Shown in pieces: positions 60,244 through 64,000 of a DNA stretch of 64,000 bases. The stretch covers positions 2,418,001-2,482,000 of the forward strand of contig NZ_JAJHIZ010000003.1 in assembly GCF_021538615.1 (NCBI RefSeq). Direction: 5' to 3'. Position numbers and translations under genes: made by a program. The notes beneath the pieces were generated by a model that saw only the letters and a list, made by a program, of their open reading frames with translations, did no database searches and was not told where the DNA came from. Source of the stretch: Niabella agricola. Its GTDB lineage: Bacteria; Bacteroidota; Bacteroidia; Chitinophagales; Chitinophagaceae. The number at the start of each line of letters is the position of its first letter. Position 1 is the first letter of the stretch.

Positions 60244-60735
60244 ATGAACAATTTTTTACCGGCACATATGGTATTTGCTTTGTTAGTGTTGCTGTTTCAA
60301 ACCTATATCCTTTTTTACATCACGTTGTTTTTAATGCGGCGTCTGAAGATGCTGAAGTTGCCATACAATGGTATGGATCATGCAGAACTGTTGATTGCAG
60401 TTACTGTTATCCTTGGAGTTATGTTTCTCTCTGTAGCCAATGCGCCCGGACTCTTTCAGGCGGCAGGGTCCTTTAGCGATAGGTACCCTTCTATCGGGAA
60501 ACCTCTGCTGTTGTATGTTCTCCGTTTTTTTATCGTGATACTGCTCTTTAGTAGCCTGTATATTGTACTGAGTTTTGTAAATCTCCGCGTTTTATTCCGG
60601 CGTTACTACCCCGAACCGGGTATGACCGTTAGTCTGCTCATTGCCACGGTAACCATTGGCATTGCTCTGGTTTGCTGGTTTACCTGTGGCGCCATTATTG
60701 ATCAAATGACGCCTCAATTCATCAATTTCCGGTAA
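60244..60735 (+). CDS. Small four-helix membrane protein
   Basis: A 163-residue protein from the ATG at 60244, 13 bases after the J-domain gene. It has four hydrophobic segments (MVFALLVLLFQTYILFYITL, LLIAVTVILGVMFLSVA, VLRFFIVILLFSSLYIVLSF, LLIATVTIGIALVCWFTCGA). The layout resembles the DUF350 family of four-helix membrane proteins, though I am not certain. Last gene of the plus-strand cluster. The longer frame from 60163 overlaps the previous gene and is rejected. Confidence 0.75.
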   Translation: MNNFLPAHMVFALLVLLFQTYILFYITLFLMRRLKMLKLPYNGMDHAELLIAVTVILGVMFLSVANAPGLFQAAGSFSDRYPSIGKPLLLYVLRFFIVILLFSSLYIVLSFVNLRVLFRRYYPEPGMTVSLLIATVTIGIALVCWFTCGAIIDQMTPQFINFR

Positions 60736-60828
60736 CTACCGATTCCGGCGCAATGGGCGGCGCTTGCTACATCGATGTATGACCGATTATAAAATGCCCG
60801 GCTAGAGGAGCTTCGTATATTCGCAGCG

Positions 60829-61530
60829 TTAAACAGCGGCTAAATAAATCTCAATCCGCTCCTTGTTCTTGCCCTGGGTTTTCCGCTTCAGCGTCAGTTG
60901 TCCTAACTCCCCGGTACGTTTAATATGGGTACCGCCACAGTGTACCTGGCCAAAACCCCGGATGCGCCAGCACCGGATTTCTGCGGCCTCGTCTACAAAC
61001 AGGCTTTCAATGGGCAGATCGGCGATGATGAGCTTCCGGAGGCGCTGCTCCAGTAAAGGAAAGGTTTCTGAAATATCCCGTTCCCATATAAAATCCACAC
61101 GGGATTTTTCGCTGGTGATATTGGCACCAAACTTAACCGGGCGGTCGTAATGCTGGTTCATGAGTTCCAGTACCAGCTCCGCAGCAAAATGCAACTTCAT
61201 GATCCGGGAGCGCTTTTCCCAGTTTATCTCCAGCTCCACTTCCTTGCCCACAAACAGTCCATCCGCCCGCTCCACGGTATAAAAGATAGCTGTCCCCGAT
61301 TTCCGGGGATCCACAATCTTTATTCCATCCACTGTGGCGTCGTCTGATTGCTGTCCGCCAGCAAAACTGTAAACGATCGTTTCCGTCAGCGTAATCACCT
61401 GGTCTTCCATTGAGGTTATGGTTGTAACCAGGCAGGTTAAATAAGGGTCTTCCCAAAATATTTTTTTGCATGCATCCGTATCGGTGTTTTTAAATGGCTT
61501 TGTAACACAGCAGCAGTTGTCTGGCGGCAC
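60829..61530 (-). CDS. AlaX-like alanyl-tRNA editing protein
   Basis: A 233-residue free-standing editing protein that should hydrolyse mischarged Ser- or Gly-tRNA(Ala). It starts at GTG 61530. Family segments: KKIFWEDPYLT (residues 22-32), YSFAGGQQSDDATV, and the C-terminal VHCGGTHIKRTGELG with zinc ligands Cys198 and His202. The first zinc motif is HFAAE (His114) where the family normally has HxxxH, so one ligand is replaced by Glu118. That may alter metal binding. Convergent with the plus-strand cluster. Confidence 0.88.
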   Translation of the reverse strand: MPPDNCCCVTKPFKNTDTDACKKIFWEDPYLTCLVTTITSMEDQVITLTETIVYSFAGGQQSDDATVDGIKIVDPRKSGTAIFYTVERADGLFVGKEVELEINWEKRSRIMKLHFAAELVLELMNQHYDRPVKFGANITSEKSRVDFIWERDISETFPLLEQRLRKLIIADLPIESLFVDEAAEIRCWRIRGFGQVHCGGTHIKRTGELGQLTLKRKTQGKNKERIEIYLAAV

Positions 61531-62062
61531 AAAGCGCCATAAAATTTAGCGGGTAAATTTAGCGTTCTTTTGCGGTATCTTGCGTGTTGAATTTTCAGGA
61601 GCGGCTCCGGCCTTCAATCATTCCTGCGCACCATTTGTGAAATTTTAAAATCCCCACCGCCGCTGTATGCCTTCTTTATAGGAACGCCGGCTGTCAATTT
61701 TATTTAACGTAATTCATACTTCACAGGCGGTAGCCTTGCAACGCTTCATCCGTATAAATATTCCTGATTCGCAATCGGCGCCACTCAGCTATAGGCACCC
61801 CTATTTACAGGAGTTGTAACCAAACACGATTTCTGCACGGAAGCAGGCTCGTTATATGCAGTCAATTAAAAATATATCTTTTTTACATCAGTTTTCTGGA
61901 TGAAGGCTGAATGCAAACCGAGGCATTGGTTTTGTTCCGGGCACCCCTCAATTGTTATAAAACCGATAAAATAACCGACCTAATTGTGACCATCTAATTC
62001 TTCGAATACCTACCTTTGTGTGTAGGTATCCCTCGAAAATGATCTATCTAAACTAACCATTT
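61531..62062. other. 532-base intergenic region
   Basis: No gene or terminator that I can support over most of it. The right end holds a promoter with an inverted repeat around the -7 box (62007-62028) for the small gene at 62063. Confidence 0.45.
62007..62028. promoter_or_regulatory. -7 box inside an inverted repeat
   Basis: TACCTTTG (62011-62018) matches the -7 element, with a TTG 24 bases before it. TACCTAC (62007-62013) and GTAGGTA (62022-62028) form a 7-bp inverted repeat around it, a suitable place for a repressor. Confidence 0.55.
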
Positions 62063-62254
62063 ATGACAAAAGATGAATTTTTAACTGCCAACCAGGCCGA
62101 ACAGCTAAAGGTTATTAAGACTGCCAAAGTCATCTGGGAAAAGAAGGAGGAGCATCGTATTATGACGCTCTATAAACTGTCTGGGCTTTATATCCAGGCC
62201 TGCGTTTCTAAAATGGAGCAAACCATCCAGTTCGACTGCTTCGGAAATCAATAA
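62063..62254 (+). CDS. Small protein of unknown function
   Basis: A 63-residue soluble protein (TKDEFLTANQAEQLKVIKTA, YKLSGLYIQACVSKMEQ). It looks like two helices and a beta hairpin, with no recognised family. It is supported by a well-formed upstream promoter and an ATG 35 bases after it. No terminator seen. Confidence 0.6.
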   Translation: MTKDEFLTANQAEQLKVIKTAKVIWEKKEEHRIMTLYKLSGLYIQACVSKMEQTIQFDCFGNQ

Positions 62255-62516
62255 CTCCGTAAACAGGCACTAAGATCAACAGTTCGCCGTTTCCGGTCCG
62301 GTTGCCCGGTGCTGCTGCTCCCGGTCGGAAACGCCTGCTCATCTGCATCATGAATGCCGCGTCCCTCTTTAAAGCGTACCACTAAGAAATAGGTACATCT
62401 GATGCTTTTATTGTAATCCTCGGGAACCTCAGATCTGATCCTGGTCATTGGCGAATTCCACAGTTGATTGATCTGCGTCCATAATATACGAACCTCCCCA
62501 ATATTACCAGCTTTTT

Positions 62517-63269
62517 CTATTCCGTAATGTAGAACTCAATATTGTATTCCGTTTCACCCAGGTAGCCGTATTTACCAAAAACCACGGTCTTGGTTTCTTC
62601 ACTGGCATCATCTGCATGACGATTGTTGAGCAATAATTTTTTACCGCCATAAGTGGCTTTAATGGTATATTTTCCAATGGGCACGTCTTTCGCCATAAAG
62701 GTGCCGGCCATGTCCTCTACAGACCGTTCAAACGAAGCTGCTGCGGTTCCGTCTATAAGAAGGGTCTCTCCTGGAAAAGGCGTAAAAGACACTTTTACTT
62801 TTGTAAGGTCCAGATCTGTACCAAACGTATACAGATCCACATGCGCCCCGTAGAAACCGGTACCACCCGGCCGAGGGCCATTGAGCTTCCATTTAAAATT
62901 CCGCACGGCCCCGCTTGCTTGATTAAAGGCGCCGGTTTGCTCCGGCTCCAGGTCAAATTGATAGGTTTGCCCGTAGGCTGTTTTTGTAAGTTGAGCCTTG
63001 GCCGTCCAGTCGCCGGCCGGATCACCGGGCAGGGATACCTGGTACCGCCCTTCATTGTTGCTGGTGGCCAAAAGATAGCTGTTATACCATACGGTATGCT
63101 CGATGGTAATGCGGGCGTTTTTTACGGGATTGTTTTTGACATCAGTGATCCGGCCCTGCACCCGGCCTTTTTCCGGTCCGGGCGCTTCTGGGTTTTGATC
63201 CGTTTTACTGCAGGCCATTAAAACGCTGCCGTATGCAAACAGCAGAATGGGGTATATCTTTCTTTTCAT
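62517..63269 (-). CDS. Carboxypeptidase-regulatory-like lipoprotein
   Basis: A 250-residue lipoprotein (signal ILLFAYGSVLMAC). Residues about 35-110 form a carboxypeptidase-regulatory-like (CarboxypepD_reg) beta-sandwich: GRVQGRITDVKNNPVKNARI, SNNEGRYQVSLPGDP. A second sandwich-like part follows (LYTFGTDLDLTKVKVSFTPF, MAKDVPIGKYTIKATYGGKK). A substrate is not evident. It lies 36 bases after the membrane protein gene at 63306 and may be co-transcribed with it. Confidence 0.82.
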   Translation of the reverse strand: MKRKIYPILLFAYGSVLMACSKTDQNPEAPGPEKGRVQGRITDVKNNPVKNARITIEHTVWYNSYLLATSNNEGRYQVSLPGDPAGDWTAKAQLTKTAYGQTYQFDLEPEQTGAFNQASGAVRNFKWKLNGPRPGGTGFYGAHVDLYTFGTDLDLTKVKVSFTPFPGETLLIDGTAAASFERSVEDMAGTFMAKDVPIGKYTIKATYGGKKLLLNNRHADDASEETKTVVFGKYGYLGETEYNIEFYITE

Positions 63270-63305
63270 TTGATTGGTTTTTGATTTTTATTTTTACAGA
63301 TTCGC

Positions 63306-63953
63306 TCAGGCTGCTTTTGAAACAGGAGCTTCCGGCCCGGCTATCCGTGTGGCCGGATCCTCTTTGGGTAAGGCGATCTGAACCGATAAGATGTACCTGA
63401 AATAGTAGGCCACCACCAGCGCAGCGGGAAGGCTGATGGATAGCCAGGTAGCCATATCCTTTGCAATGCCCGGTAAATTTTTGTAATACAGCAGGTGGGC
63501 CCCCAGCCCGATCACGATGCCCGCCACCGCTGCCAGCAAATAACCCAGGATGCACTGTACCACCCATTTTGCCGGGGATTGTACCAGCGGCCTTAGCTGC
63601 AGGGCATTGATGATGCCGATGGACAGGAACATGAATAAGATATCGAAGGGAACGTACAGGGTATAATAGCCCAGCCAGAATACCCAGGGCGTAACCCATA
63701 AATACGGCCAAACGGAAAAGGGCTTTTGCTTTCCTGCAACCTGAAACACCCGGTTCTGCATACGCACCAGTAAGTACACAAATGCAAATACAGACAATGT
63801 GTGCATTATAAACTGCGGGGTGGTTAACAGTTTACCATGATCGCCGGTAAAACCATGCGCAACAAGCGGATGCAACAATCCCAATGCACCACAGTAAACG
63901 GCGATATTGCCGGTTACCCAACTTTTTAAAAATGTTTTCTTTACTGATTTCAT
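63306..63953 (-). CDS. Polytopic membrane protein of unknown function
   Basis: A 215-residue protein with about six hydrophobic segments (VTGNIAVYCGALGLLHPLVA, FIMHTLSVFAFVYLLVRM, WVFWLGYYTLYVPFDILFMF, CILGYLLAAVAGIVIGLG, ISLPAALVVAYYFRYILSV). No motif that I can assign. It is upstream of and on the same strand as the lipoprotein gene, and may form a small two-gene unit with it. Its promoter lies near the right edge. Confidence 0.75.
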   Translation of the reverse strand: MKSVKKTFLKSWVTGNIAVYCGALGLLHPLVAHGFTGDHGKLLTTPQFIMHTLSVFAFVYLLVRMQNRVFQVAGKQKPFSVWPYLWVTPWVFWLGYYTLYVPFDILFMFLSIGIINALQLRPLVQSPAKWVVQCILGYLLAAVAGIVIGLGAHLLYYKNLPGIAKDMATWLSISLPAALVVAYYFRYILSVQIALPKEDPATRIAGPEAPVSKAA

Positions 63954-64000
63954 AATTTTGTGATTGATACTGCAAAGTACCCTCCTTGTTCAGGCAGGAA

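Noticed and set aside
62248..62448. Minus-strand frame of 66 codons
   Set aside because: Polar, repeat-poor text with no domain; overlaps the end of the small plus-strand gene.
1..64000. CRISPR arrays, tRNA/rRNA genes, insertion sequences, prophage
   Set aside because: I looked for regular spaced repeats, tRNA cloverleaf ends, transposase motifs and phage genes and saw none. Short tRNA-like folds could be missed without a scanner.

Overview
The window looks like a chromosomal segment of a Bacteroidota bacterium, most likely of the family Chitinophagaceae (my inference; no rRNA gene is present to confirm it). The signs are TAnnTTTG-type -7 promoter boxes, almost no Shine-Dalgarno sites, a SusC/SusD pair with its own FecR and ECF sigma factor, an arginine operon with the Bacteroidota-type acetyl/succinylornithine carbamoyltransferase, BshA of bacillithiol synthesis, and many secreted proteins or lipoproteins. 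I found no tRNA or rRNA gene, no CRISPR array, no complete insertion sequence and no prophage.

Layout. 1-9 kb: housekeeping and small regulators: an ECF sigma factor, endonuclease III, a patatin-like lipase, a small methyltransferase, an outer-membrane barrel, a fused 2-oxoacid oxidoreductase alpha subunit, RidA, TsaB, an ArsR-type regulator and a double rhodanese. 9-16.4 kb: arginine synthesis, argD, argF', argB, argE and argH, with a DUF4419 gene between argE and argH. 16.6-31 kb: mixed genes: an Fsr-type exporter, a GreA/Rnk-like factor, a DUF1080 protein, bshA, an M28 peptidase, a GNAT acetyltransferase, a tandem pair of secreted paralogues followed by a formylglycine-generating-enzyme homologue, a TPR histidine kinase, a secreted chorismate mutase, a VOC protein and a beta-propeller lipoprotein.

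31.4-46.2 kb: a polysaccharide utilization locus read right to left: ECF sigma, FecR anti-sigma, SusC with an STN domain, SusD, an IPT/NHL lipoprotein, two related putative glycosidase lipoproteins (one fused to NHL repeats) and a GH78 alpha-L-rhamnosidase. Together these suggest sensing, import and breakdown of a rhamnose-containing glycan. A BNR/sialidase-fold protein is divergent from the sigma gene.

49.7-60.7 kb: an accessory region of mostly unrecognised genes. A 59-residue secreted peptide with its own perfect terminator precedes a TPR lipoprotein histidine kinase and an overlapping response regulator. A string of very small secreted or basic proteins follows, two window members of which carry a GGxYYIN..GNKTY motif. 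Then comes a tightly packed cluster: a 164-residue protein, a DUF4407 membrane protein, a diverged DUF4407-like partner, a J-domain/transmembrane/transglutaminase-like fusion and a small membrane protein. This cluster is my best candidate for an undescribed system. The window ends with an AlaX-like editing protein, a small hypothetical gene, a carboxypeptidase-regulatory-like lipoprotein and a membrane protein.

Two families of short dispersed repeats sit next to gene ends. All functions are read from sequence motifs; no database search was run.
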